NCBI RefSeq assembly: GCF_001556865.1
Contig: NZ_LSJY01000068.1
Coordinates: 1-21,224, forward strand
Reading direction: 5' to 3'
Length of the DNA stretch: 21,224 nt
DNA from: Sphingobium sp. CCH11-B1
GTDB lineage: Bacteria; Pseudomonadota; Alphaproteobacteria; Sphingomonadales; Sphingomonadaceae
Numbering within the stretch: position 1 is the first letter of the stretch; each line of letters starts with the position of its first letter. The translations under genes and the position numbers were made by a program. Shown in pieces: positions 21,140-21,224 of this stretch. The notes under the pieces are model-generated. The model was not told the origin of the DNA. It saw nothing but the letters and a program-made list of their open reading frames with translations, and ran no database searches.

Positions 21140-21224
21140 GGCTCTGTTGCAAAAATCGTGAAGCTTGAACATGCTTGGCGGAGATTGGACGGACGGAACG
21201 ATGACGGATTTCAAGTGGCGCCAT
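21140..21224 (+). mobile_element. IS6100 (IS6 family), left end, continues beyond the window
   Basis: The terminal repeat GGCTCTGTTGCAAA starts at 21140, followed by the IS6100 leader and the transposase start. IS6100 is a replicative, single-transposase element common in sphingomonad plasmids. Its cointegrate mechanism often joins unrelated DNA and deletes adjacent sequence. Confidence 0.9.
21201..21224 (+). CDS. tnpA: IS6100 transposase, first eight codons
   Basis: ATG at 21201 encodes MTDFKWRH, the known N-terminus of the IS6100 transposase (a DDE enzyme of the IS6 family). The gene runs off the right edge of the window. Read together with the terminal repeat 61 bp upstream, the identification is secure despite the short length. 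Confidence 0.88.

Noticed and set aside
1..21224. CRISPR arrays, tRNA or rRNA genes, plasmid replication origin with iterons
   Set aside because: Looked for regularly spaced repeats, cloverleaf-like segments and Rep-type genes on both strands by eye; none seen.

Overview
The window looks like a piece of a Sphingomonadaceae accessory region, probably a plasmid or a metal-resistance island. It has high GC and alphaproteobacterial protein flavour. It carries a dense set of copper/silver handling genes and ends in nested transposons, including the start of IS6100, an element common in sphingomonads. Assignment to this family is inference from gene content; no rRNA or housekeeping marker is present.

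Layout. (1) 65-1585 (-): an ExaC/AcoD-type aldehyde dehydrogenase. (2) 1837-3327 (-): three small secreted proteins. One belongs to a conserved uncharacterised family with a second copy at 9932-10288; two are Met/His-rich putative copper binders. (3) 3755-4296: a 5'-truncated HAD-IIB/phosphomannomutase-like gene behind a possible IS-end scar. (4) 9789 down to 4443 (-): an apparently single eight-gene operon. Its order is a MerR/CueR-type regulator, two small lipoproteins, a membrane-anchored ferredoxin-reductase/[2Fe-2S] fusion, a di-haem b561-like membrane protein, a seven-haem c-type cytochrome, a DUF1622-like membrane protein and a Tat-exported Cys-rich copper-storage (Csp1-like) protein. 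(5) 9932-10893: a divergent pair of small secreted proteins around a regulatory region. (6) 10970-17590 (+): a small secreted protein followed by cusC, cusB (with a CusF domain fused at its C-terminus), cusA and a cusF-like lipoprotein. (7) 17839-19134 (+): a predicted HhH plus PD-(D/E)XK-like nuclease. (8) 19137-21224: a Tn3-family transposon of the Tn5393 type (GNAT passenger, tnpR, broken tnpA). It is interrupted by what looks like the 38-bp end of a second Tn3-family element, then by the 5' end of an IS256-family element, then by IS6100.

How it may work. The cus genes would export Cu(I)/Ag(I) from the periplasm. The small Met/His/Cys-rich secreted proteins and Csp would buffer or store copper. 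The unusual part is the reverse operon. NAD(P)H oxidised in the cytoplasm by the flavin/[2Fe-2S] fusion could feed electrons through a two-haem membrane protein to a periplasmic seven-haem cytochrome. The operon sits under a Cu(I)-type MerR regulator and ends with a copper store. I read three copies of one MerR-type operator: in front of the operon itself, in front of the Met/His-rich gene at 2714, and in front of the gene at 10288. They tie these units into one local regulon. A second shared motif containing TATACGTA lies in front of three of the small secreted genes.
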